Shown here: piece by piece, positions 1-11,200 of the stretch
Numbering within the stretch: position 1 is the stretch's first letter
Layout of the letters: every line of letters starts with the position of its first letter
DNA from: Corbicula japonica
Lineage: Eukaryota > Mollusca > Bivalvia > Venerida > Cyrenidae
Direction of reading: 5' to 3'
Assembly (NCBI GenBank): GCA_038501625.1
Contig: JAZAYU010000171.1
Coordinates: 372,001-436,000, forward strand
Length of the DNA: 64,000 bases
Notes under the pieces: generated by a model
What the model was told of the DNA's origin: nothing
The model's database searches: none
The model's input: the letters and a program-made list of their open reading frames with translations, nothing else
Position numbers and translations under genes: made by a program

Positions 1-25
1 CAAACCGAATAAATGAATAAAGGAA

Positions 26-112
26 CAGGGTAGATCCTGATCAGATGGCATGTATGTGTCAACTGATCTGGATCTACACTGTTTCTCCATGCCATAAGGT
101 GTATATATTTTG
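26..112. repeat. Family A copy, right half only
   Basis: Contains the 'gatcctgatcagatggca' and 'ctgatctggatctacactg' blocks of family A (described at 27077-27313). The left half lies outside the window or is lost. Confidence 0.7.
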
Positions 113-624
113 GAAAAGGTTACTAAAAGAAATAACAAAAAATGTCTGAATTTTCAATTTGAGACTAAAAAATTTCGAAATGCATTGATGAAGCCATTCA
201 TAGTTACAAGTGAAATGATACTAAGTTCAATTTGGGGAAAATTTGTTTAAATTTCCTGCTATAGCTGTTTTATTTGCAAGACATATTTACTATATTTTCT
301 TTGGCCAAAATTATAACCGCACAGAAGAACTTGATAATATTACACATGCAAAGATATCTCTGTACACATTGCTTGTAGAAAATAAAATACTTTAAAGAAA
401 ACTTGTCACATTTTGCTAGTGCAAATTTAGATCACTCTGCACATTTGGGCAATTCAAAGTTCTAAAACTGAAAATAGAAACCTGTCTCAAATCTCATTAT
501 GTTCTTAAATGACAGATCTGAGACTTCACTTTATTTTCACAGAATTATAAAATTAAGAATGGTGCATAATTATTATTATCAGTCTAGGTATTGGCAATCT
601 GATAAGTTGAAACTGAGCACAGCC

Positions 625-690
625 TCAGAACAGGGCTATGGGAGGTTTGAGACCTGAGACTGGTTTCTATGCTCACTTATAACCTTGGAG
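625..690. repeat. Family B fold-back element, half copy
   Basis: One arm only of the fold-back family described at 8353-8490: 'gagactggtttctatgctca' followed by 'cttataaccttgg'. Confidence 0.6.
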
Positions 691-977
691 CCAGATTGCT
701 TTGACTCCGTTCTCAGTTTTATTACCAAGGAACCAAATCAGGGTCTAAAACTGTCTACACACCCTTATCATGGTTTACATTACTGGCTACTTGTCACCTA
801 TATTCCAGCCATTAGCACCCCTATTAATGATGAATGGACAATAGACAAGTTCATTGCACACATTCAGCAGGTTAATACAATCATGTTTTCTTTTTCAGAA
901 TCCTGCAGGGTTGGGTGAAGTTGCATGCATAACATAAAAAGAGTCATTTCTATAGAAATTTCTTGTCTTCATTTCAG

Positions 978-2101
978 TTTATGACTGGACAGAAATCTGC
1001 ACCAGTAGAGTCTGCTGAGTAAGTCCATCATTCTCTTTCATTCAGTGAAAACCCCCTTAACCCTTTTCCGTATAGATACATCTTTATTGCTAGGGCGAAC
1101 AGTTTAGATCCAGATCAGCCGGCACATCTGTGCCGTCTGATCAGGATCTAAACTTTTCGCTTTTTTATTTATTAGGTTATTTCTGACCAAAATGTGACCA
1201 GTGCAGATCCTGATCAGATGGCACAGATGTGCTAGATGATCTGGATCTACACTGGTCGCTCACGTGTAAAAATGCATATATATCAAAGAAAGGGTTAATT
1301 AAATAGCATACAGCTGGGAGGCATGTTACATGTTTGTCTTTCAGAAGTGGTTGCTCTCCAGAGGTTTATTTCATAACTTTTAGGTTTTGGGAAATTAGCC
1401 AAGTACTCCATGGAAACAGCTTTAATTCCTTGTGTGACAAGTGTAGATCTGGATCAGAAGACTGCACCCATATGCAAGCTGATCATAATCTACACTGGTT
1501 GGACATAGAGAACATAGAACGATATAAGCAGTTTCTTTGGCCCTGCCAGTTTTCTGATATATTCTATAAAAAAATACCAAAATCTCTTTGACTTGTCAGT
1601 TCCTTTAAGCATATTTATTCTTTGTTCCATAAGAAACCTCATTAGGTACATTTTTTAACTTGGGTAAAGTAACATTCCAAACTATGCCATTAATAGTAGT
1701 AATCTTTCAGCATGTTTTTGCATTTTCAGGCCCCAAGAGACATATGAAGATGTAGATGGAGCTGAGAATCTGACCCAGGATGGTAAGTTTGTGTACCCAT
1801 TTTACATAGGGAATATGACACATTGATGCTAAGTCTGTGTGGCAGTTTTAGTAGAGAATCTGACCCAGGCTAGTAAGTTTGTGTATCCATTATAAGTAGG
1901 GAATCTGAACCAGGATGTACCCATTTGAAGTAGAGAAACTGACCCAGGATAAGTCTGTGTACCTAATGACCTTGATGACATGGAGGTGTTACTATCAAAT
2001 GGAAATTAATATACTAGATAACATTGTTTTGTGTAAATTAATTGTTGCCCCTGCTTTAACATTGTTGTCTACTTTCAGAAATTTATGAAGAATGCAACTG
2101 A
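978..2101 (+). CDS. 3' end of a tyrosine-motif adaptor-like protein (possibly SKAP family), last three coding exons
   Basis: Three exons join in frame: 978-1018, 1730-1782 and 2079-2101. All have AG/GT borders and the last ends in TGA. The joined tail of about 38 residues is acidic and carries two closely spaced tyrosine motifs, QETYEDVDGAEN and QDEIYEECN, immediately before the stop. The pairing and spacing of a Y-E/D-D-V-D motif and a D-E-I-Y-E-E motif recalls the Src-kinase phosphorylation segment after the PH domain of SKAP1/SKAP2. If so, this protein ends there, with no SH3 domain. The upstream part (PH domain or other) lies outside the window, and I found no convincing exon in 1-977. 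The exon structure is well supported by the sequence. The family assignment is a guess from short motifs; any SH2-binding adaptor with a phosphotyrosine tail would look similar. Confidence 0.5.
1057..1298. repeat. Family A copy, full length
   Basis: Runs from ttaaccctttt to aaagggttaa, with both internal inverted blocks present. It lies in the intron of the tyrosine-motif gene. Confidence 0.85.
1438..1506. repeat. Family A fragment
   Basis: Only one 'gtagatctggatcag ... ctgatcataatctacactgg' half remains. Confidence 0.65.
1763..1965 (+). repeat. Local tandem copies of an exon 3' end plus splice donor
   Basis: The end of coding exon 1730-1782 and its donor (GAGAATCTGACCCAGGATG followed by gtaagttt) recur in the next intron at about 1854-1885 (one or two changes, donor-like gtaagttt kept), 1897-1925 and 1935-1965 in decaying form. 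Unit spacing is about 40-90 bp. Confidence 0.75.
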
Positions 2102-2634
2102 AATGTTCAAGCTGCCTAAAGAAAAGTGTTCAGATAGCTGTGGCAGCCCTGCTACACAACTTGACCTGACACCAGATTACATCATTCTGCTTTTCTTAGT
2201 TCAGTCAAAGACAAAAGACTGATGTGAAATTAATAAGAGCTCTTTTGTTATACATCTTTGCATAGCAAACGTCACAGTGAAGCCAAACATGCACTGTGTT
2301 ATTTAATTTTGCATGGATAAATTTTCCGCAATTGCATTTTTGCTTGGACATATTTTCTCGCATTAATGTGTTATTCTATGAGACATGCTTAGAAAATGGT
2401 TAACTTAAGCTGGGATTTGAATTTGTGCACTTTTTGTAAAATTTTTGAAAATTAAATCCTTGCAAAATTAATAAATACCACCAAAATTTGTTGTTCAAAC
2501 AGTGGATGTTCTAGAGAAATCAGTTACTGTAAACTTTGGCAGTATGGAAAATACAAGTGCTGGTGTCATTGGAAGAAGTTTGCTCTTTGGCTGTGTCAGT
2601 AACAGCAATTTTACTGTTATGCTTTGAACTATTT

Positions 2635-2875
2635 TTACCCTTTACTCCTAATATATGCATTTTTATACTTTTGCAACCAGTGTAGATCCAGAAAGCTGGC
2701 ACATCCTTGCCATCTGATCAGAATCTACAGTGATCACTTCTTGATTCATTAGATTATTTCTGGCCAAGATGTGACCAGTGCAGGTCCAGATTAGATGGCA
2801 CATGTGTGCCGGTTGATCTGGACTTACACTGTATGCACCTGTGATAAAATGTGTATGTATGGAGGAAAGGGTTAA
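2635..2875. repeat. Family A copy, full length
   Basis: Termini ttaccctttactcc and ggaggaaagggttaa; several substitutions in the first half. Confidence 0.85.
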
Positions 2876-2980
2876 AGAGAAATGTTATCTTTGACTTCAA
2901 ATCATTCTAATGTTTGGGTTCAGGTTTTGTGATGTCTGTCTGTTGCTTCTTTGGGTGAAGTACTGCTGATAAAATATTGT

Positions 2981-3207
2981 TTAACCCTTTCCTCCATAGA
3001 AACACATTTATTGCAAGGCTGAACAGTTTAGATCCAGATCAGCCAGCACATCCGTGACATCTGATCAGGATCTTAACTGTTCACTTTTTGATTCGTTAGG
3101 TTATTTCTGACCAGAATGCGACCAGTGCAGATCCTGATCAGATGGAAAGATCTATACTAGTCGCACATGCGTAAAAATGCGTATACATGTATATGGAGGA
3201 AAGGGTT
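2981..3207. repeat. Family A copy, nearly full
   Basis: Good left terminus (ttaaccctttcctccatag). The right end is truncated at aagggtt, and a short internal deletion removes most of the second stem. Confidence 0.85.
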
Positions 3208-3591
3208 CGGTCTTTGTTTTGGAAGGAAGATGTAATGCTCATGTGATGAGTTATAATGTTTTTATATCTATTTGCTCACATGTGAACTGCATAAATGAAT
3301 AAGTGCTCAAAATCAAAAATGGTCATTGCAGATTCATTATATAAATAGTAACTTCTGAGGTTTAGTAAGAAACAGTTAGAGGCATTTCTAAGATCAAAAC
3401 CAATGTATCTTAGCAATGTCAGAAAGACTTAAATGTGATTTTCTGTATCCAGTCATCAGTAATTGTTTGAATATTTCTACAAAAATTTCCAGCCTTACCA
3501 GCACATGTATCATTTGAAAAAATATGGAGTTAATCAGGAAAGCTAGATCCCACCTCATTTTCAATGGATCTGTGTGAAATCTGAATTTTCA

Positions 3592-3862
3592 AAGCTAGTT
3601 TTGTAGGTATGATATAGAACTCCCAAGCTAGCTTGGTAGATGAAGTATAAGATTTCCAAGCTAGCTTTGTATGTATGGTATATAATTTCCTAGCCAGCTT
3701 GGTAGATATGGTATGAGATTTCCAAGCTAGCTCAGTAGGTATAGCATAGGATAACCAAAAAACATGGCTAGCACTGTTGGTATGGGGTAGATTTTCTAAG
3801 CTAGATCAGTAGGTATGGCATAAGATTGGCATGCTAGCTTTATGAGTATAGTGTAGATTATT
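3592..3862 (+). repeat. Minisatellite, about 33 bp unit, about 8 copies
   Basis: Units follow the pattern 'aagctagcttggtaggtatg' then 'gtataagatttcc', with the palindromic core AAGCTAGCTT most conserved. Units diverge toward both ends and one carries a short insertion near 3760. Confidence 0.8.
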
Positions 3863-4194
3863 TTAGTTCAAGGCTCACTGGTTTGATCCATATGCTCTTT
3901 AGTAAATGAAACCTTTTTGTGTGTTCTAAGTGTTGCACCACTAGGACAAATGCTTGAAATTAGAAGATGATTCATTTTCCTATCACTGGCTCAGTAAGTG
4001 AAGTGTTAAACACATCATTGAGTTTTTCCTTAAACTGTAAGTTCATTGAAAAAAAAATGCTGAAAACATGTAATAAATTCTTATTTTTTCCTGCTAAATG
4101 AAATGCATTACAACTAACTTCATCATTATTTCAAAGTTAGGTGATGCAGAACATTTTCTTTTTGGCTTGCTCATAGATACTAAAGTTTTTACTA

Positions 4195-5197
4195 CAGGGT
4201 TGGGCGGTAAATACCACCCCTGGTATTTACCAGTGGTATTTACCGGTATTTACCGTCCTGGAAAATACTCCCCAAAGTGGCAAATACTGGAAAATACCAC
4301 ACAGATGAGTTTTTTGCCTTAAAATACTGCAGAAATCTTAACCTAGTTGACTGTTATTAATGTATAATCATAATAATAATAAAATTAATCAGATATTTTA
4401 ATTAAATTTTATTTCAGATGATCACTATAAGCACTTAAAAATAAATCTTAAAGAACTGTCTTTTAAACTTTGAACCTAAAAATACAGCAGGTGAGAAATT
4501 AATGCTAATCTACCAGTGCACCTTGCCATTGACACTTGACAAGCAAAGCCATAAGGTGTAGACGATTAAAACAACATGTTTCAGACAAGGGGCTGTGATA
4601 GCCAGGGGCAAAAAAGGCAATAGTAAAGTGTCATTAATAACCTATACAATTTGTCTAGGTGCAAGTAAATGATTGTGTATTTGTATGACTATAGAAAGCT
4701 GCCAAACTGGTGTTCTGTTACAGATACATTAGGGGGAAAGAATAGATTGTCTGGTAGACAGAGACTTCTTTGTATCTAACCTTATTTGTTATTGTACTCA
4801 CATATATTTATTGTAAGTTGTGTACATTACTTGTTTATGATTAAAATTAACCCTCTCAAATGCTGACTCCATTATTGTTAATAATTGAATTTTGAAGTTG
4901 CCCACATGCTGAATCTAAGGAATACATTGTATTGTATAATTTCCATGGGTGGTCAATTCAAATGACCACTTTTTTCAGTACTTAAATAATTATATATTTT
5001 TTGTGGATAAAGTGATAAAAGTGTTAAACTTAAGTATGAATATAATGGCAATTGATGGGTAAACTTGAAATTATCTTCATGAATGCTGATAATAGGTAAT
5101 ATTGTATAAATTCCAGACTGGTCAATTCAATCGACTAGTATTTGCCAGTAATTGCCAGTATTTGCCGGTAAATACCGCCGGTATTTTGCCAACCCTG
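4195..5197. mobile_element. Non-autonomous hAT-like transposon, 1003 bp, perfect 8 bp TSD
   Basis: The left end reads CAGGGTTGGGCGGTAAATAC and the right end is its inverted counterpart, ending GCCAACCCTG. The 8 bp ttttacta directly precedes the element (4187-4194) and directly follows it (5198-5205). The subterminal regions hold many GGTAAATACC/GGTATTTACC and TTTGCCAGTA motifs in both orientations. Eight-base TSDs and CAGGG termini are hallmarks of the hAT superfamily. The interior has no long ORF and no recognisable transposase, so this is a deletion derivative or MITE. Confidence 0.85.
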
Positions 5198-5465
5198 TTT
5201 TACTAGCATAATTATGTTTTTAAACATGACTTTTCTGATAGTATTCACATTGGTTAACTGGTGCCATTTCTGAAATATATTACAAATTGTACATACTTCT
5301 TATTTTTACATTTTTATACATACACATTATAATCTGTACTGTTGTTAATATTTTTCTACATTAGTTTATACATAATGTTCTTATGTACCCCAGATACTTT
5401 ATTGTATTTTTATGTGACTGTTGTGGAGGTTGAGGGCAAAAATCCAATTGATTTTACATAGCTAC

Positions 5466-5729
5466 CTTAACTCATTAGAGATAAATCATTTATTGCATGG
5501 CTGAACAGTGTAGATCTAGATCAGCTGAACATAGGTAGATCTAGATCAGCTGAACATATGTACCATCTGATCAGCATCATTTACTATTTGCTTTTCAGTC
5601 TATTTGGTTATTTCTGACTAAGAACCAATCAGTGTAGATCTAGATCTGACTGCGTGAATGTGTCAGCTGATATGAATCTACACTGGTCATATGTGCAGTA
5701 ACACCCATAAATATGGAATAAAGAGTTAA
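5466..5729. repeat. Family A copy with short internal duplication
   Basis: Contains a 20-odd bp tandem duplication of 'gtagatctagatcagctgaa' at about 5511-5556. Confidence 0.75.
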
Positions 5730-6063
5730 CCTGCAAAATGCAACAGTAACACCATCTGATCTAGAAATTGCAGTGTAGAATTGTATCCTGCACCTCCATG
5801 TAGTCAGATCAAAGTCTGCTGTTAAGTATTCAGACATCATACTTCTGCAAAACACTTTTACAAACAATGAATGGAATGTCTTCGGACTGGTTGAAAATGT
5901 TAGCCGATTAATTCATTTAGCATATAATTGAACATCATAGACAATGTTCAGATTTCCTTTTAATTATATTTGTGTTTTATGCAAGACAGTGCTACTGTGT
6001 GTATAGATATGATAAGGCCCAATAATGATATATTTTGTGCATGATCATCTGAGTTTAGAAAAC

Positions 6064-6286
6064 TGTTACTCCATATATTCTGGTTTTATCATGTGTGCAA
6101 CCCCAGTGTAAATCAAGATTGGCCAGCACATCCTTGATCTGAAGACTGGATCTGCACTGTTTGTTTCTTGGTCAGAAAAATCTTATTGAATCTAAGTGAA
6201 CAGTGTAGATCCTGAGAAGATTCCATTGATATGCTGGCTGATCTGGATCTACACTTTTGGCCAATGACTATGTGGTAAGGGTCAAA
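6064..6286. repeat. Family A copy, degenerate
   Basis: Both inverted blocks recognisable, termini worn. Confidence 0.6.
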
Positions 6287-6390
6287 ATTACTAAATCTTG
6301 TTTAATGGAATATGTTATTTTATTTTCTCAAAATGTGTAATCTCCTATTTATCTAAATTGTTTTCTATTATTTAAAGAAGGAGCATGACA

Positions 6391-6586
6391 TTAACCCTTT
6401 CCTTCATATATATTCATTTTTACACATGTGTGACCAGCCTAGATCCAGATCAGCTGGCACATCCATGCAGTCTGATCAGGATCTGCACTGGTTGCATTTT
6501 GGTCAGAAATAACATTACGAATAAAAAAGTGAACACAACACTGTTCACCCAGGCAATAAAGGTGCGTCTATGGAGGAAAAGGTTAA
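6391..6586. repeat. Family A copy, internally deleted
   Basis: Both termini intact. About 45 bp of the second half is missing compared with 27077-27313. Confidence 0.85.
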
Positions 6587-6605
6587 GTTGAACATGAAAG
6601 CAGTG

Positions 6606-6845
6606 TTAATAACCCTTTACTTCATTATATATGGGTTTAATTGCATATGCAAATAGTTCCAATCCAGATCAGGACAATCAAATCTGTGCCATATGATCAG
6701 AATCTATACTGTTTGCTTTTAGATTCTCTTTCTGTTCAAGATGCGACCAGTATAGATCTAGATCAGAAGGCACAGTGTGTCTGCTGATCTGGATCTACAC
6801 TGGTCCCACACACCTTAAAACCCATATATAGAGAGTAAAGGGTTA
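6606..6845. repeat. Family A copy
   Basis: Starts 20 bp after the preceding copy, so the two form a near-tandem pair. Confidence 0.8.
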
Positions 6846-7130
6846 ACAAGGGGCCAGTTATTAGGTTCATTTGATGCCAAATGTAACATTTTTGTGCAAT
6901 ATAATGGAATGATACATTGTTAAAGAATGTTTGTTAAGCAGCATGAATTTGATGACAAACTTAAATATTTATTTGTATTATGAAAAATTACTATTACATT
7001 TATATTTAAAATGCACCTTGTGCAAGACTGGCTGAGTGCAAAATGTACTTGACAGATCAATCAGATATTTTAGAATGCTAAATGTTTGGCACCTCTAATC
7101 TAACTGCAAGTGTTTAAGCCAGTTGATGCT

Positions 7131-7862
7131 TTTAAACATTTTACTCAATATATAAGGGTTTTACCACATGTGCAACCGAATAAATCCAGCTCAGTTGGCA
7201 CATCCATATGTGCATCCAGTGTAAATCTTGATCAGTTGGCACATCCGTATCATCTGATCTGGATCTTATCTGGTCACTTCTTGGTCAAAAATAACCTAAT
7301 GATTCTACTAGATGGGTGTTCAGTTGAAGACTTGTGTCGCCCTGTGGTACAATGTCGGAAAAAATGCAAGTTCAAAAAGGGTCATAACTCAACCAAATGT
7401 GACCTTGACCTAAAGAATTCGGCATCATCATGAGCGTGTTGTCATAAGTAATATAATTTGAAAGTTTCATGAAGAAATATTGAGAAATGGCAAAGTTATA
7501 GTCAACGTTAAGTTTTCATGTCAAAATCCAAGTACAAAAAGGGACATAACTCCATCAAATGGGACCTTGACCTAAAGAATTTTGTATCATCATGAGCCTG
7601 TGGTCTAAGCAATATAATTTGAAAGTTTCATGAAGAAATATTAAGAAGTGGCAAAGTTATAGCCAACGTTAAGATTTCGTGACGGACGGACAGACAGACC
7701 GACGGACGGACAAAGCGATCCATATGTATCGCCATTTCTTGGAAAGGGCGACACAAACAGTAAACAGTGTACTGTGTAGATCCTGATCAAACAGCTTAGA
7801 TATTCCAGCTAATCAGGATCTACAATGTTTGCGCATGCGATAAAACCCATGCAGGAGTTAAG
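7131..7862. repeat. Family A copy split by another repeat
   Basis: The left half is 7131-7303 and the right half about 7757-7862. Between them lies the 'gtgtcgccc' element. The family A sequence resumes where it broke off. Confidence 0.7.
7304..7757. mobile_element. Inserted repeat with gtgtcgccc/gggcgacac ends and an internal 2x duplication
   Basis: Starts 'tagatgggtgttcagttgaa', with gtgtcgccc near the left and gggcgacac at the right. Two tandem units of about 170 bp start near 7374 and 7537, each containing 'gaccttgacctaaagaatt' and 'gaaagtttcatgaagaaata'. A (GACG/GACA)n tract lies at 7680-7712. Related relics occur at 30660-30950, 40505-40660 and 59215-59260. I recognise no coding content. 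Confidence 0.7.
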
Positions 7863-8005
7863 ATTAATACAAATTAACATGTTCTTGCATAGACACTCTA
7901 GTGCATATTAATTTGCAAAATTTTATGTCTGACAGCATAGCGTAGTCATTTTTATATGCTTGCACAATACAGGATCTATAATGGGATTACCTATTTTGTC
8001 TCCAT

Positions 8006-8060
8006 TTCAGCCAATCTGATGCTTGAGATTTGAGACTGGTTAATCTCAGTTTTATCATCT
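8006..8060. repeat. Family B half copy
   Basis: 'cagccaatctgatgcttgag' arm only. Confidence 0.6.
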
Positions 8061-8352
8061 TTGCCCTGCTCTATGGCTGCTATTCGTGATTATGTTCGTT
8101 TTGTTACTGATTTGAACCCCAGACCAGTTCTACATTTTTTTGATACAATTTACCTCCATTGATACTACTTGTATCCAGTGTGCAACCAGTGAAGACTCAG
8201 ATCAGACAGCACAGAAGTGTAGACTGATCTTAACTTACACTTATTACACTTATTATCAGTTGACACATCCGTGCCATCTGAATGGATCCGCACAATGAAT
8301 CTAAAAGTGAACAGTGTAGATTCTGATCAGCATAGATGCACTAGCTGGGTTG

Positions 8353-8490
8353 AAGGTTATAAAACTGAGCATGGAAACCAGTCTCAAATCTCAAGCATCT
8401 GATTGGCTGAAATGGCGACCAGTCGCCATTTCAGCCAATCAGATGCTTGAGATTTGAGACTGGTTTCCATGCTCAGCTTTATAACCTTGG
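8353..8490. repeat. Family B fold-back element, near-perfect palindrome (type copy)
   Basis: Two arms of about 67 nt (8353-8419 and 8422-8488) are reverse complements with about one mismatch, separated by a 2 nt centre. The arm runs aaggttataaa-ctgagcatgg, then cagtctcaaatctcaagcat, then ctgattggctgaaatggcga. Such a sequence would form a long hairpin in RNA or single-stranded DNA. No ORF is present. I take it as a fold-back MITE because of the other copies in the window. Two sub-types differ at the tip (ataaccttgg or atgatcttgg). Confidence 0.85.
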
Positions 8491-8499
8491 GACCTGTGC

Positions 8500-8642
8500 C
8501 CGAGATCATAAAACTAAATCTGGAGATCAGTCTCAAATCTCAAGCATCTGATTGGCTGAAATGGCGACAAGTCGCCATTTCAGCTAATCAGATCCTTGCG
8601 ATTTGAGACTGATCTCAAAACTTAGTTTTATGATCTTGGGCC
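8500..8642. repeat. Family B fold-back element, second sub-type
   Basis: Lies 10 bp from the preceding copy. The tips are gatcataaaa...ttttatgatc instead of ggttataaaa...ttataacc. Confidence 0.85.
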
Positions 8643-9236
8643 CTGATCTGGATCTACATGATTTGCCCCTGGTATAATGGCTATACATGTATCCTATGGA
8701 GGAAAGGGTTAAACATAATTTGCTACTGTGTTTTGTATTACAAGAGAATATAAATTGTGTGTTCTTGTTTAACAATCATACAAACAAACCTATTTTTGTA
8801 TTAATATTTTCTGAAATCATATATATTAAATTTTCTACTGATCTTCATTGTATACTCTCAAACTTTGCTTAAGATCACTTTTATAGTTTCCCTTTTTGTA
8901 AATGCCAGAGTTTTCTATTTATTTAACTGCTCTTACTTTGCTTTCACATTTAGTAAATAATTTTGTACCCTAATGACTTATTTTAAATTGTGTGTTGTTG
9001 ATTAATATTTATAAATCTTTTATTTTTATAAAAACCTCTTTTGAAGTACTATGGGTATTAAGATCAGTGATCCGTAGCAAACTTTGAATAGTATATGATG
9101 TCATATTCCATCAAGCTTACATTTGCTGCTAAAGTTGATGAAATAAATGCTTTATAATGAGAATCTTGTTTCTTAACTTTGGATTCCATATTCAGTCAAA
9201 TTGACATGAGGTCATTGAATATTTAAGTTGCCTCTT

Positions 9237-9413
9237 AACCTTTTAAACCATCGATATGGCTTATATCCGATGTATGACATCAGAATCTACACAACTGGCA
9301 TTTACATTCATTGGGTTATGTCGGACTAGTAAGAAGCAGTCAAATCCTGATCAGATTGCACAGATGTCCATCTTGTATCCATCAAGAATCATCTGCTGGG
9401 AGTAAAGGTTTAA
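9237..9413. repeat. Family A copy, degenerate
   Basis: Starts ttaaccttttaaacc and ends gggagtaaaggttta; the middle is heavily decayed. Confidence 0.5.
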
Positions 9414-10711
9414 AACTGGGTTTGATGTGGGCTGATTTTGTATATCTTTTACACAAGTTTTAGGGTAACTGCCCAAAAACATGTTTTTCATAGATTTGGT
9501 ATGATCAGTTCAAGTGGATCTAGTTCCAGAAAATAATTTCCCTTTAGACATAGAGCAAGAACTGCCCCTTGACCATTATATTTTTAACAAAATAATACAG
9601 CTTCAATATTCCTGACAAACATTTCTGAAATCTTTACATGTGCTTTATGAGATTTTTTAAAAATAACTCATTTTTAAGTCCATGTAACGAGTTTGGCAGC
9701 CATAAGTTTTTTTAACAACATTGCTTTAACAACTGTGACAAAGGGTCACCCAAGGAACATTCCTGTGAAATATTTTTGCAACCAGACTTGCAGGTTCAGA
9801 GGAGGACTTCAAACACAGTTGGCCTCAATGTTTCTTCGCAAAATAAAGTAATTTGAAGCAATTTATAAAATGATTCAAACATTTATTAATATTTACATTA
9901 TTGACAACAATTATATTTAAACAAAGTCTTAAACAATATTTTACTAGTTCAACAGGGAGATCACTCTGAAGCATGTGCCTATCTGTAACAGGTAGTTATA
10001 TTTGGTGCTGAAATAATTATGTGACTTCTTTCATTTGGGATGTGTCTACGATATGTCCCCATCTAATGAAAGAAGAATTCCACAGATTACAATTAAATGA
10101 AAGGCATTGAATTTTCTCATAAATTACATTGTTTATTTCATTTACCAGCTTTCACATTAAGGTTTCAAAAAAGATATTGGAAAGTTGAAGAAAGCATACT
10201 GAGAAATAAATATTCATTTCATATCACTTTTCTAGTGTAAATAAATTCAATCAATTATGATCAACTTTTTTTTCTCTTATTACTCAAAATCTTCATAGAA
10301 ATCATCCACTTCTGAACTAGTGTTCAAACAAAACTGTGCATCTATAATTGTTTCTCTTTACACATGGGCTTTTATTAGCAAGTCTTGACTTGTGACATGC
10401 TTCCAACCTTCCCATTTTCATCTTAACATTGATGGAAATTTTACATAGAAGCAAGTTATGTCTTACCACAAACAAGCAATCACTTTTATTATTATATTGC
10501 ACATCATCATATATACAATAACAAATCTATTTTAGCATGTTTGTATTAAATACTTGAATCAATAGCACGGCATTATCTTGAAAACCAAACAAATTATTAA
10601 CTTTGTCCAGGAATTTTACAGGCAACCCTCATCTTTTATTTCATGGGGATCAAATTTCGCACAAAAGACATAAATAACATTTTTGTGTGTGCATAAATTC
10701 GCACACATGAA

Positions 10712-10978
10712 TTAATCCTTTCCTCCATAAATGCCCATTTTTATGCATGTGCCACCAGTATAGATCCAGATCAGATGGCACAGATGTAGATCCAGACCAG
10801 CTGTAATATTTGTGCTGTCTGATCAGGATCTGCACTGGTCGCATTTTGGTTAGAATAACCTAATTAATCAAAAAGCGAACAGTTTTGATCCTGATCAGAC
10901 GGCACTGATGTGCTGACTGATCTGGATCTACACTGTTCGCCCAGGCAATAAAGGTGTGTCTATGGAGGAAAGGGTTAA
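10712..10978. repeat. Family A copy with short internal duplication
   Basis: Full termini. It carries an extra 'gtagatccagaccagctg' block near 10787. It probably lies in the VPS28 3' UTR. Confidence 0.85.
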
Positions 10979-11200
10979 TCTTATAAGTCTAAATATAAAA
11001 TGGTTTGATTTCACTATGGTTTGATTTAGAAAAATTTTCTAGCCTGAAATACACGAAAATTAAACCACCATGAAATAAAATGATACCACAGTACATGTTA
11101 ATATGCTTGTTACGTAGTAAAATTTATGTTTTTTCTTTGCACACTGAGAACTAGATGTCTACGCATTATGACAAAACACAGTATAAATATCCCTGATGTG

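Larger units (their letters stand above)
2102..4194. other. Intergenic/3' flank with repeats, no gene seen
   Basis: No coding exon recognised. AATAAA-type signals occur near 2468, a plausible 3' end for the upstream gene. The interval contains two family A copies and a 33 bp minisatellite, listed separately. Confidence 0.5.
8170..8712. repeat. Degenerate family A copy carrying two family B insertions
   Basis: Family A blocks flank the two fold-back elements at 8353-8490 and 8500-8642. The end at 8698-8712 is the typical ggaggaaagggttaa. Confidence 0.6.
8713..11200. other. Intergenic region / likely VPS28 3' UTR side, no gene seen
   Basis: AT-rich, with only worn or complete family A copies. 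Reading the minus strand from the VPS28 stop, the first AATAAA I find is at 10635-10640. That would give a 3' UTR of about 560 nt that includes the family A copy at 10712-10978. Confidence 0.45.

Noticed and set aside
3592..3862. CRISPR-like array
   Set aside because: Adjacent units with no spacers, in a eukaryotic genome; an ordinary minisatellite.
8353..8490. A microRNA gene
   Set aside because: The hairpin is far longer and more perfect than a miRNA precursor and occurs in many copies, so a fold-back repeat fits better.
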